Origin: Rufibacter ruber | Lineage (GTDB): Bacteria > Bacteroidota > Bacteroidia > Cytophagales > Hymenobacteraceae | Length of the DNA: 39,656 nucleotides | Assembly: GCF_001647275.1 (NCBI RefSeq) | Contig: NZ_LRMM01000051.1 | Location: 1 to 39,656 of the forward strand | Reading direction: 5' to 3' | In this document: positions 8,101 to 15,653 of the stretch, piece by piece | Layout: every line of letters starts with the position of its first letter | How positions within the stretch are numbered: position 1 is the first letter of the stretch | Translations under genes and position numbers: made by a program | The notes under the pieces: model-generated | Told to the model about the DNA's origin: nothing | Databases searched by the model: none | The model's input: the letters and a program-made list of their open reading frames with translations, nothing else

Positions 8101-11100
8101 ACACCTGGTTTGCCTATCTCCATTGGTACTGAAACCGTTCAGGCAACCCTGACGGGAGGAAGTGGCACTAGCACCCTTTCGTTCCGCTACACCGTGCAGA
8201 ACAATGACTTTGACTCGAATGGGATCTCACTGGCTGCCTCTATTGCATCCAGCGGCGCAACCTTGAAAGACGCTTCGGGTAACGCGGCCAATCTGACTCT
8301 GAAAAATGTTCCGGCAACCAGCGGTGTTTTGGTAGATGCCGTGGCCCCTCAATTGACAGTGGTGAACATCGCTTCCAGCAATGCCAACCCGGCCAGAGCC
8401 AAAGTAGGCGATGTGGTGACCGTCACTATCACCGCCAATGAGCCTATCCAGGCACCAGTGGTGACCATTGCCGGGAAAACCGCAACTGTCTCCGCAGTAG
8501 GTACTTCCACCAGCCAATACACGGCCAGCTACACCATGACTTCCGCTGAGGCGGAGGGGGCTGTGCCTTTCAGCGTCGCTTTTAAAGATGCCATTGGCAA
8601 CACAGGTGCCGCAGTAACGGCTACCACTGATAACAGCAGCGTGGTGTTTGACAGAACGGCACCGGTTCTCAACTCAGTAACCATTGCCTCTAATAACGCA
8701 GACGCCGCCAAAGCCAAGGTGGGTGACGTGGTGACCGTCAGCTTTACCGCAAATGAAGCGATCAGAACGCCTAACGTTACTATTGCAGGGAACGCCGCCA
8801 CGGTGACAGCTATTTCAGGCAACAGCTACAGTGCCGCCTATACCATGGCAGCTAATGATGTAGAGGGAGCCGTGGCTTTCCAGATTGATTTCAGTGATGT
8901 CACAGGGAATGCGGCCACTGCGGTCTCAGCTACCACAGACAATAGCCTGGTATTGTTTGACAAAACCAAACCTGCCTTATCCTTCGTGGCTATTGCCTCC
9001 AGCAATGCAGACGCCACTAAGGCCAAGGTAGGAGACGTGGTAACGGTAAGTTTCACGGCAGATGAAGCGATCAAAACACCCACCGTGAAAATCGCAAACC
9101 AAGCTGCCGCTGTGGTAGCAGGCACCGCAGCAAACAGTTACACCGCTACCTACACCATGGCTGCCTCAGACCCCGAGGGGAATGTCGCCATCAGCATTGC
9201 CTTTCAGGATGTGACAGGAAATGCCGGAACCACGGTAACAAGCACTACCAACAACAGCCGCGTGGTGTTTGACAGAACTTCTCCGGTGCTGGCTTCGGTG
9301 ACCATTGCCTCTAACAATGCAGATGCGGCCAAAGCCAAAGTAGGGGACGTGGTGACCATAAGCTTTACAGCTTCTGAGCCTATCATGACGCCTACCGTGT
9401 CTATAGCAGGTCATGCCGCCACGGTGACCTCTGGTGCCGTTGCCAATAGCTATACGGCTGCATATACCATGGCTGCCAGTGACCCTGAAGGTCCGGTAAC
9501 TTTTGAAATCAAATTTACTGATGTAACCGGGAATGCGGCAGTTGCCGTAACGGCTACCACCAACAACAGCCGGGTGGTATTTGACAGAACTGCTCCTTCC
9601 CTGACTTCGGTGGCCATTGCCTCCAGCAACGCAGACGCCGCCAGGGCGAAAGTAGGTGATGTAGTGACGGTGACGTTAACGGCCAATGAGGCAATCATGA
9701 CGCCAATAGTCACCATTGCGGGTCAAACTGCCACTGTTACAGCCGGCACAGGGAATACCTATACGGCCAGCTACACCATGGCCGCCACAGATGCAGAGGG
9801 CACAGTAGCTTTCAACATCAGCTTTAAAGACGTGACAGGCAATGAGGGGGCAGACGTGAACCGCACCACAGACAACAGCCTGGTAGTGTTTGACATTACA
9901 GCCCCTGTGTTAACCTCTGTAGCTATTGCCTCCAGCAACGCAGATGCCGCCAAAGCCAAAGTGGGCGATGTGGTAACGGTGAGCTTCACTGCAAATGAGG
10001 CAATCAAGACGCCAGCAGTGACCATTGCCGGAAATGCCGCCACGGTAACCGCCGGTACAGGCAATGCCTACAGCGCCGCCTACACCATGAAAGCAAATGA
10101 TACCGAGGGCACCGTAGCCTTCAGGATCAACTTCGCAGACGTAACGGGCAATGCGGCTACTGCTGTAACGGCTACCACCAACAGTAGTAGTGTTGTATTT
10201 GATAGAACCGCTCCAGTATTAACAGCTGTGACTATTGTGTCTAACAACGCCAGTGCCACAAGGGCAAAAGTAGGGGATGTTATAACGGTAAGTTTCACTT
10301 CCAATGAGCCTGTCATGACCCCGGTAGTGACCATAGCCGGAAACGCGGCCACCGTTACTGCTGGTACTGCCGCTAATAGCTATACTGCCACCTACACCAT
10401 GGCCAGCAGTGACCCTGAGGGACTGGTAGCTTTTAATATTAGTTTCACAGATGTGACAGGTAACCCGGGGGCAGCGGTAAACACCACCACCAACGGCAGC
10501 AGCGTACTCTTTGACAGAACGGCTCCGGCCGGCTATGGGGTGGCCTTTGTGCAGAATATGGTAACGGTGAACAACAGCAGTGCCATCACACTACGGGTAA
10601 CCAATGCTGAACCAAACATCCCTTACAGCTACACGGTCACCAGCGCTGCGGGCGGTACTCCGGTGACGGGCTCGGCTACTGCCATAACTGGTAACTTTGA
10701 CATTGCTAATGTAAACCTGAGTGGCCTCAATGACGGCATGCTCACGGTCACATTCTTCCAGACCGACCTGGCGGGCAACCGCGGAGCAAACGTCACGGCT
10801 CAAGTAATGAAGTACCGGAACATGGTTTCTGTTGCAAGACCGGCTGCTTTACAGGTTCCTTACCGCACCACGTTCGCGCAACTAACCAAGCCTGCTACGG
10901 TTGAAGTGAGCTTCTCTAACGGCAGCAAGCAGCAGGTGGCCGTTACCTGGCTGCCAGGTAATTATAGCACAGACGGGAAGGGAGCCGGTGAGTATGTGTT
11001 GACAGGAACCCTTGCCGTACCATCAGACGCTACCAACCTCTCTAACCTGACGGCGGAGTGGACGGTGCGCATCATGCCAAACAAAGCGCCTACTGATATC

Positions 11101-11688
11101 ACCTTAAGCAAATCTTCTTTCCAACCAGACATCAAAGAAGACCAGGCCATAGGTGCTTTCACAACGGTAGATGAAGACGATCCATATCCTGGAGACGCAG
11201 CACACAATTACGTTTTGGTGGATGGAGTAGGAAGCACAGATAATTCAATGTTCACGATTGTTGGGAATCAACTGTTCCTCAAGCGTGGTGTGAATCTCTA
11301 CGGCAGGACGCAGTTCTCCATTAGGGTGGAGAGCAGAGACTCCTATTACAGCGTTAATCCAAATAATAAATTCTCAAAAGTCTTCACTATCACCAAAGAG
11401 GGATATGATACAGCTGCCCCTGACCTGAAAATTGTGAATGCCTTCACCCCAAATGGCGACGGCAAAAACGATACCTGGAGAATTCCAGAGCTGGAGTACT
11501 ACAATAACGTGGAGATTCAAGTGTTTGACCGCTCCGGGGTGTTGATCTTCCAGACCAATGATCCTACCATGAAGTGGGACGGACGGAACAAGAACGGCCA
11601 GGTGCTGGCTGGTCCTTACCTGTACGTCATCCATATCAAGGACATCAACTACGTGAAGAGAGGTACTGTGACCATCCTTAAAAATTAA
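5107..11688 (+). CDS. Giant T9SS-exported repeat adhesin (cadherin/Ig-like, CHU_C)
   Basis: A 2193-residue surface protein. Residues 1-22 form a Sec signal peptide ending VFA. Residues ~25-200 look like a jelly-roll/LamG-type carbohydrate-binding fold. ~200-310 is cadherin-like (ISGGEDQAMFEIDPTTG). ~310-420 is an Ig-like domain, and ~422-728 holds three Big-type repeats (LTN..PT.TGTAE). ~729-1078 holds three repeats with the VPA..TY motif. ~1079-1806 holds seven near-identical ~103-residue repeats (KVGDVVTVSFTANE...TIAG.AATV). A Big_4-like segment and a second cadherin-like segment (~1992-2098) follow. Residues ~2104-2193 are a CHU_C type B sorting domain (NAFTPNGDGKNDTW). I chose ATG 5107 over the upstream TTG 5077 because it gives a clean signal peptide. 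The stop overlaps the next start (TAATG). The likely role is adhesion or gliding. Confidence 0.9.
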   Translation: MINTATKVILLLLVLFSHEVFAQKIEDFENEATWPWSPWVGGAGTISASAAFSGSKGITNPAWVHRTDVSLGDPGHKLSAWGKFTATGRIYLGFGASAAGAHSFIMAPNTNQLLFQANANYGFVDLVSKPFTYQLNKWYRMEVLWVNSTTIEGRVYDSDGVTELIMLSLTATVPRGGVALRGIGGADVDDIFSGPFTNKTAPVITSNGGGATADISLSENIKVATSVVATDNERDAVTYSISGGEDQAMFEIDPTTGSLSFKTAPDFENPADVGLNNTYEVIVRATENTAEKLYDEQTITVTITDVDEIAPFIVSIKRQNPIQEYVNDTFVTFRVTFSEEVTGVNNTDFNATEGGTIGSLIQPVTKLSGTEYDVPVQILSGEGSLRLDLYRNASQTGIMDLAGNGLNTLYNTGESYTIDRTAPAAPSQPDLLASSDSGASDSDNLTNQSKPTFTGTAEKGAKVKVFAGGVEIGSAVADATSGIWQVSSSSALADGPHAISATATDAAGNVSPGSTTLAITIDATAPAKPVKPDLMASSDTGSSDSDKLTNDTTPTLTGTAEVGTTVHVYAGAVEVGSATAGADGSWQITATALTAGVYSFTATATDIAGNTSVASDALSVTIDTDKPTAPVIARIADDSGVSNNDGLTNDQTLTLSGTAEASLWVKIYNLASGSLVGNATATASGNWSAALPTLTEGEHTFYAMVTDLAGNESIASNTFTVTVDLTKPTITEVVLPAAKTYGVGEQLDFKVKFSEMLSATGFPRLTITVGSTSRTATWQNQVESNEWVFRYTVQAGDLDVNGIAFALNELVVPTGDVFDRAGNSLVRTFTPGAMTDILIDGVAPAITSVSVPANATYVNGQTMNFTVNFTEPVTVGGSGSLGLDFTPDEGGTQTAAYVSGSGSSALVFRYTVAEGVKDGNGIQLASSLTLSGGMTLIDAPGNNANTQLNNVASTTGVLIDGTAPSVLSVTVPANGTYVAGDNLDFSVTFSKPVEVSGGTPGLPISIGTETVQATLTGGSGTSTLSFRYTVQNNDFDSNGISLAASIASSGATLKDASGNAANLTLKNVPATSGVLVDAVAPQLTVVNIASSNANPARAKVGDVVTVTITANEPIQAPVVTIAGKTATVSAVGTSTSQYTASYTMTSAEAEGAVPFSVAFKDAIGNTGAAVTATTDNSSVVFDRTAPVLNSVTIASNNADAAKAKVGDVVTVSFTANEAIRTPNVTIAGNAATVTAISGNSYSAAYTMAANDVEGAVAFQIDFSDVTGNAATAVSATTDNSLVLFDKTKPALSFVAIASSNADATKAKVGDVVTVSFTADEAIKTPTVKIANQAAAVVAGTAANSYTATYTMAASDPEGNVAISIAFQDVTGNAGTTVTSTTNNSRVVFDRTSPVLASVTIASNNADAAKAKVGDVVTISFTASEPIMTPTVSIAGHAATVTSGAVANSYTAAYTMAASDPEGPVTFEIKFTDVTGNAAVAVTATTNNSRVVFDRTAPSLTSVAIASSNADAARAKVGDVVTVTLTANEAIMTPIVTIAGQTATVTAGTGNTYTASYTMAATDAEGTVAFNISFKDVTGNEGADVNRTTDNSLVVFDITAPVLTSVAIASSNADAAKAKVGDVVTVSFTANEAIKTPAVTIAGNAATVTAGTGNAYSAAYTMKANDTEGTVAFRINFADVTGNAATAVTATTNSSSVVFDRTAPVLTAVTIVSNNASATRAKVGDVITVSFTSNEPVMTPVVTIAGNAATVTAGTAANSYTATYTMASSDPEGLVAFNISFTDVTGNPGAAVNTTTNGSSVLFDRTAPAGYGVAFVQNMVTVNNSSAITLRVTNAEPNIPYSYTVTSAAGGTPVTGSATAITGNFDIANVNLSGLNDGMLTVTFFQTDLAGNRGANVTAQVMKYRNMVSVARPAALQVPYRTTFAQLTKPATVEVSFSNGSKQQVAVTWLPGNYSTDGKGAGEYVLTGTLAVPSDATNLSNLTAEWTVRIMPNKAPTDITLSKSSFQPDIKEDQAIGAFTTVDEDDPYPGDAAHNYVLVDGVGSTDNSMFTIVGNQLFLKRGVNLYGRTQFSIRVESRDSYYSVNPNNKFSKVFTITKEGYDTAAPDLKIVNAFTPNGDGKNDTWRIPELEYYNNVEIQVFDRSGVLIFQTNDPTMKWDGRNKNGQVLAGPYLYVIHIKDINYVKRGTVTILKN
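8341..10524 (+). repeat. Seven tandem ~310-bp coding repeats in adhesin
   Basis: Units begin near 8341, 8659, 8968, 9280, 9589, 9901 and 10210. Each starts with [AS]P.L..V.IAS.NA followed by KVGDVV and ends in VVFD.T. Nucleotide similarity is high enough that slippage or recombination could change the copy number. Confidence 0.85.
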
Positions 11689-12686
11689 TGAAGATGAAAA
11701 AGCTGACCATATCCTTTTGTATACTGCTTTCCGCTCTGGGCGTCTCTGCCCAGAACCGGAAGCACATTGCCAACTTCTCCCTGTTTCAGCAGTACTTTAA
11801 TCCGGCACTCACCGGCTATGAGGGTTCCATGATCAAGACATTCTACCGTGATCAGTGGACGGGGTTTGAGGACGCACCGCGCACCATCTTTGCCTCGGTA
11901 GAACTGGATGCCGCTGACATTTCAGCCTGGCGGAAGACCGACGTTCTGAAAACCCGCGAGGATGACGCTTATAACAGACAGGCCGGGGCCAAGCACGCCT
12001 GGGGGCTTTCTGTGCTGCATGACAGCTTCGGGCCGTTTGCTGAGAGTCAGGTGTTCCTGAGTTACGGTTCCCGTATTCGTCTGTCAGAAAAACTGAGCCT
12101 CAGGGCGGGGGCTGCCGCCACCTATTCCCTGACGCGCCTGAACGGGAATAAGCTGATTTTAGATGAGTCTGGTGACACCGAGTTTGATGAATACATTGGC
12201 AAAGAAGGGCGGGTGAATAAACTGGATGTGAACGTAGGCGTGATGCTGACTGGTGAGAACTTCTACCTGGGCTATGCCTTGCAGGATGTTGGGCAAGGGG
12301 GACTAACCTCTGGGAAGGAGTTCCTCAATGACACCTACGCCCTGCAGCACGTGGCGCAGGCCGGCTACCGGGTGGCGGTGTCAGAGCAGGTGGGGCTGGT
12401 AGCCAACAGTATTTTCCGGTATGACAGCAATCTGAAGGAAACGGTAGAAGTGCAGGGCAAAGCTGTCTTTCAGAATATGTTCTGGGTGGGGGGCGGCTAC
12501 CGCCATGACCTGGCCTATACCCTCAACGCGGGGCTCAGGGTGAGCCAGTTCAGAATAGGGTATGTGCTGGAGAGGCCAACCGGCGACGCCTCTATCATTG
12601 GCAAGAACACCAGCGAGTTTATGGTGACGTACAACCTGTTCCAAGTGAAGTACCCTAAGCTGGGTAAAAAAGTAACCATGTGGTAA
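11688..12686 (+). CDS. PorP/SprF family type IX secretion outer-membrane protein
   Basis: A 332-residue member of the PorP/SprF family, outer-membrane beta-barrels that accompany individual T9SS cargo proteins and help hold or deliver them at the surface. Residues 1-21 form a signal peptide (..LSALGVSAQ). The conserved N-terminal FSLFQQYFNPALTGYEG follows, then alternating amphipathic strands (WGLSVLHDSFG, LSLRAGAAATYSLTRL, FYLGYALQDVGQGG, MFWVGGGYRHDLAYTLNAG) and a final strand EFMVTYNLF. The start overlaps the adhesin stop by one base, which implies translational coupling and makes that adhesin its probable partner. The next gene follows 19 nt on. Confidence 0.93.
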   Translation: MKMKKLTISFCILLSALGVSAQNRKHIANFSLFQQYFNPALTGYEGSMIKTFYRDQWTGFEDAPRTIFASVELDAADISAWRKTDVLKTREDDAYNRQAGAKHAWGLSVLHDSFGPFAESQVFLSYGSRIRLSEKLSLRAGAAATYSLTRLNGNKLILDESGDTEFDEYIGKEGRVNKLDVNVGVMLTGENFYLGYALQDVGQGGLTSGKEFLNDTYALQHVAQAGYRVAVSEQVGLVANSIFRYDSNLKETVEVQGKAVFQNMFWVGGGYRHDLAYTLNAGLRVSQFRIGYVLERPTGDASIIGKNTSEFMVTYNLFQVKYPKLGKKVTMW

Positions 12687-12705
12687 CCTGCGCTACCTAG
12701 AGTCT

Positions 12706-13869
12706 ATGAAAAAAACCATCTACACCATTGCCATATTACTGTCATCTGCGGTTTATGCACACGCCCAGACGGCTATCAAAGAAACCAGAGAGAACATTGC
12801 TGACTTGTTTATTGTGGGGGAGAACCTTGTGCTCTACACCATCAAAGAGAAAGACGGCCAGTACCTCTACTCAGAGAGAAAAGGAGACCAGAGCACCTTT
12901 AAAAAGGAGACTTCTTTAAACGGAGGGGCCGTAAATGCCCTGATAGGCTCCAGTGCCGGGGGAAACGAGGTCTATGTCTATCAGAAGACCGGGCGCAAAG
13001 ACCATAAGATTGTTATCTACCGCTGGGACGGTGCCAGTTTTCAGAAAGCAGGGGAAAAGCCGTTCCCAAAAATCAAGAACAACTCCTATAACTTGGGTGC
13101 CTACCTATCACCAGACCAAAACACGTTATTCATGGCCGCTGACTTGGGCAGGACCAAGGGGTATGATGATATTTATCTGAGCAAGTGGGAGGGGGGCAAG
13201 TGGTCTAAGCCAACCGGTCTGGGCACCCCACCCAATACCAGGGAAGCGGAGTTTTCCCCGTATGTGATGAATGACTCCCTGTTCTTCTCCCGCAAGAGCG
13301 GTGACCAGGCCTCTGTGTATTCTATGCCTATTGGGGGTGGCTCCAAACCTACTGGAGAGGCGGTAAAGTTCAGTACACGGGTAAACAGGGAGAATGCCTT
13401 TAATTCTGCTTATAAAAGGGTGGGGGAGAATGAGATGTGGATCACCCGCACCGCAGACGGCAACTATACTGCCTATGTTAATGGCCCCGATCCAGTAGTG
13501 TCAAAGGTTGAGTTAGAACCCGCACCGGAGCCGGTTGCCATTGAGCCTGCTGCTGTTCCTGTTCCTACTACCCTTACCGTTTCCTACGGCTTTAACGAGG
13601 TCTACATGACTGATGCTGCGGCGGCTGAACTTGACGGTTTCCTGGCCCAATTGCCTGACGGGGCTTCACTCTGGGTGAAAGGTTACTCAGACAACATTGG
13701 GCCGGCCAAAGGGAAAGTCAGGGTAGCCCAGCAGCGGGCCAGGTTGTTGCAGAAGTACATAGAGATGAAGCACCGCCAACGCAGCTTTAAGTTTGAGACA
13801 CAATCTGAGGTTCTGGGAAGTAGAGGTCCTGAAGCCCGGAAGGTAGAGATTCACCTGCACGCCAGATAA
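12706..13869 (+). CDS. PD40 beta-propeller plus OmpA-like protein (PorE-like)
   Basis: A 387-residue exported protein (signal peptide 1-20, ending AHAQ). Residues ~25-265 carry PD40-type propeller repeats (LGAYLSPDQNTLFMAAD, YDDIYLSKWEGGKWSKP, EAEFSPYVMNDSLFFSRKSG). A Pro/Glu/Ala-rich linker (~268-286) leads to an OmpA-like peptidoglycan-binding domain (~288-387). This domain keeps the key Asp and Arg in GYSDNIG and QQRARLLQKY. The PD40-OmpA combination is that of PorE-type T9SS components, which tie the machinery to the cell wall. It is third in the adhesin operon and is closed by a strong terminator. Cargo-specific function is inference. Confidence 0.82.
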   Translation: MKKTIYTIAILLSSAVYAHAQTAIKETRENIADLFIVGENLVLYTIKEKDGQYLYSERKGDQSTFKKETSLNGGAVNALIGSSAGGNEVYVYQKTGRKDHKIVIYRWDGASFQKAGEKPFPKIKNNSYNLGAYLSPDQNTLFMAADLGRTKGYDDIYLSKWEGGKWSKPTGLGTPPNTREAEFSPYVMNDSLFFSRKSGDQASVYSMPIGGGSKPTGEAVKFSTRVNRENAFNSAYKRVGENEMWITRTADGNYTAYVNGPDPVVSKVELEPAPEPVAIEPAAVPVPTTLTVSYGFNEVYMTDAAAAELDGFLAQLPDGASLWVKGYSDNIGPAKGKVRVAQQRARLLQKYIEMKHRQRSFKFETQSEVLGSRGPEARKVEIHLHAR

Positions 13870-13887
13870 TGCATAGCCCACTATTGC

Positions 13888-13929
13888 AAGAAGAGAAGGC
13901 TTCCTGATAGGGAAGCCTTCTCTTCTTTA
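13888..13929 (+). terminator. Terminator of the adhesin operon
   Basis: A perfect 17-bp stem (13888-13904 with 13911-13927) and 6-base loop, followed by a short TTT-AA. It sits 18 nt after the third gene's stop. Confidence 0.85.
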
Positions 13930-14065
13930 AGACCCTCCCGGCAGGGGGCAACTGTCTTAAAAAGTAGCATTGAAACATGTTCATTGCCCAGGCATGGGCT
14001 CTTCTTCTATTTGGCAGGAAGTAGTAAGAAAGAAGCAGATGCTGTTACCGGAAAGGGACAGGCGG

Positions 14066-14097
14066 TTTGCCCTTTAGGGCTAAAAACCGTATTATTG
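14066..14097 (+). promoter_or_regulatory. Bacteroidota promoter of small PNAP gene 1
   Basis: TTTG at 14066-14069, 20-nt spacer, TATTATTG at 14090-14097 (one mismatch to TAnnTTTG). It ends 5 nt before the ATG at 14103, so the mRNA would be almost or fully leaderless. It also argues against the upstream ATG at 14067. Confidence 0.5.
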
Positions 14098-14102
14098 CAA
14101 TA

Positions 14103-14507
14103 ATGCTAAACTTGGTTTTCAGGAAAATAAAACAGCCTCTCAAACTTCCGCTCATGGCGGTGATGCTGCTTTGGGCACTGACGCTGCCGGGGCAGGAAAC
14201 AGAGGTTTACAAATTTCTGCTAAGCTGTTCTACCGGGAAACCGGCTCCGGAAGCCAATACTCTGAAGGCACGGGAAAAAGACCCAGAAACAGCGCAGGTG
14301 CAGCAAGAGGCTGTACATGTCTTCGCTGATGCCAAAGTGTCACAAGCACCCTCTCTGCAGGTTGCCCCTGCCTTTTTACCTGCAAGCATTGATTTGTCTG
14401 CCCTGTGGGCTTCTTCTTGTTTTTCCCCGGAGCAAATATGTCTTTTTCTGACTAAGGTTCCCGCGTTAAAATTCCTTCTCTTTTCCCTTCAGCCCAACGC
14501 CCCGTAG
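14103..14507 (+). CDS. Small secreted or membrane-targeted protein ending PNAP
   Basis: Predicted 134 residues; no known domain recognised. The N-terminus is basic (MLNLVFRKIKQPLKL), followed by a hydrophobic stretch PLMAVMLLWALTLPG typical of a signal peptide or anchor. A polar, Glu/Lys/Ala-rich middle follows, then a hydrophobic Pro-rich tail ending LFSLQPNAP-stop. The last codons, CCC AAC GCC CCG TAG, match the end of the small gene at 21685-22047 almost base for base, though the rest of the two proteins has little in common. The start at 14103 is supported by the adjoining promoter. It lies 273 bp upstream of the Kef-type antiporter on the same strand. It may be a leader or monitoring peptide; this is inference. 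Confidence 0.6.
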   Translation: MLNLVFRKIKQPLKLPLMAVMLLWALTLPGQETEVYKFLLSCSTGKPAPEANTLKAREKDPETAQVQQEAVHVFADAKVSQAPSLQVAPAFLPASIDLSALWASSCFSPEQICLFLTKVPALKFLLFSLQPNAP

Positions 14508-14780
14508 CGTTTCACCCTGCTGCCGCCAGAAGATGCCCTGTCATTACTTGCTGTGGTCCCCGTTCCTGCTTTTTACGTATCTATTAGTAATCTATTTTCC
14601 GCTTTAGTGCGGAGAAGGGAATCCTGTATTCTGTAGAAAGTGGTCTGCCCTCTTCTTTAAATAGAATTCTTACACACCAGTCCCAGATTTGCCAGCTCCA
14701 GTGTAGTTGGTACTTTTTGGCAAACAGCTGTTGCCCTCTTCTTTTATACGGGCAGTTGAATCTTCATTACACTTCTTACC

Positions 14781-15653
14781 ATGACGCATTTACCGCATTT
14801 GATAACTGATCTGGGATTGATACTGGGGGCTGCCGGTATCACTACCCTTCTATTTAAAAAACTGAAGCAGCCTTTGGTGTTGGGTTATATTATTGCCGGG
14901 CTCTTGGTGGGGCCGCACGTTGCCCTATTCCCCACCATCATTGAACTGGAGAATATCAACATCTGGGCAGAGATTGGGGTGATCTTCTTATTGTTCAGCC
15001 TGGGGCTGGAGTTCAGCTTTAAGAAGTTAGTGAAAGTGGGTGGGGCCTCTTCGGTGATGGCCTTGATAGAAGTAGTAGTCATGCTGCTGCTGGGCTACCT
15101 TACCGGTAAGATTCTGGGCTGGTCTACCATGGACAGCATTTTCCTGGGCGGGATTCTATCTATATCTTCTACCACCATTATCATTAGGGCATTTGACGAG
15201 CTGGGCGTAAAAACACAGCGTTTCGCCGGGCTGGTATTTGGGGTCTTGATTGTAGAAGATCTGGTGGCCATTTTGCTCATGGTGTTGCTCTCTACCCTGG
15301 CGGTAAGCCAGCAGTTTGCCGGCTCAGAAATGCTGGCGGCGGTTTTAAAGCTGGCCTTCTTTCTGTTGCTCTGGTTCCTGGGAGGGATTTTCCTGATTCC
15401 TACGTTCCTGCGCAAGGCCAGCAAGCTCATGAATGATGAGACCTTGCTTATTGTGTCATTGGCCCTATGCCTGCTCATGGTTATTCTGGCGGCGCAGGCG
15501 GGCTTTTCTCCCGCATTAGGCGCTTTCATCATGGGCTCTATCCTGGCTGAGACCACCAAGGCTGAAAAGATTGAGCATCTTGTTGCCTCGGTGAAAGACT
15601 TGTTTGGGGCAATCTTCTTTGTGTCAGTAGGTATCTTGATTGACCGGCAATGA
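14781..15653 (+). CDS. Kef-type antiporter, N-terminal part
   Basis: 290 residues covering roughly the first nine membrane helices of a CPA2 exchanger. Family motifs: LGYIIAGLLVGP, IGVIFLLFSLGLEFS, GGILSISSTTIIIRAFDELG, FSPALGAFIMGSILAE and GAIFFVSVGILID. It ends abruptly with two frameshifted residues (Arg-Gln). Alone it lacks the last core helices and the regulatory domains. Confidence 0.75.
   Translation: MTHLPHLITDLGLILGAAGITTLLFKKLKQPLVLGYIIAGLLVGPHVALFPTIIELENINIWAEIGVIFLLFSLGLEFSFKKLVKVGGASSVMALIEVVVMLLLGYLTGKILGWSTMDSIFLGGILSISSTTIIIRAFDELGVKTQRFAGLVFGVLIVEDLVAILLMVLLSTLAVSQQFAGSEMLAAVLKLAFFLLLWFLGGIFLIPTFLRKASKLMNDETLLIVSLALCLLMVILAAQAGFSPALGAFIMGSILAETTKAEKIEHLVASVKDLFGAIFFVSVGILIDRQ

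Noticed and set aside
5502-10352. Long minus-strand open frames opposite the adhesin
   Set aside because: They repeat in step with the coding repeats and have the composition of antisense shadows; no start region, domain or promoter supports them.
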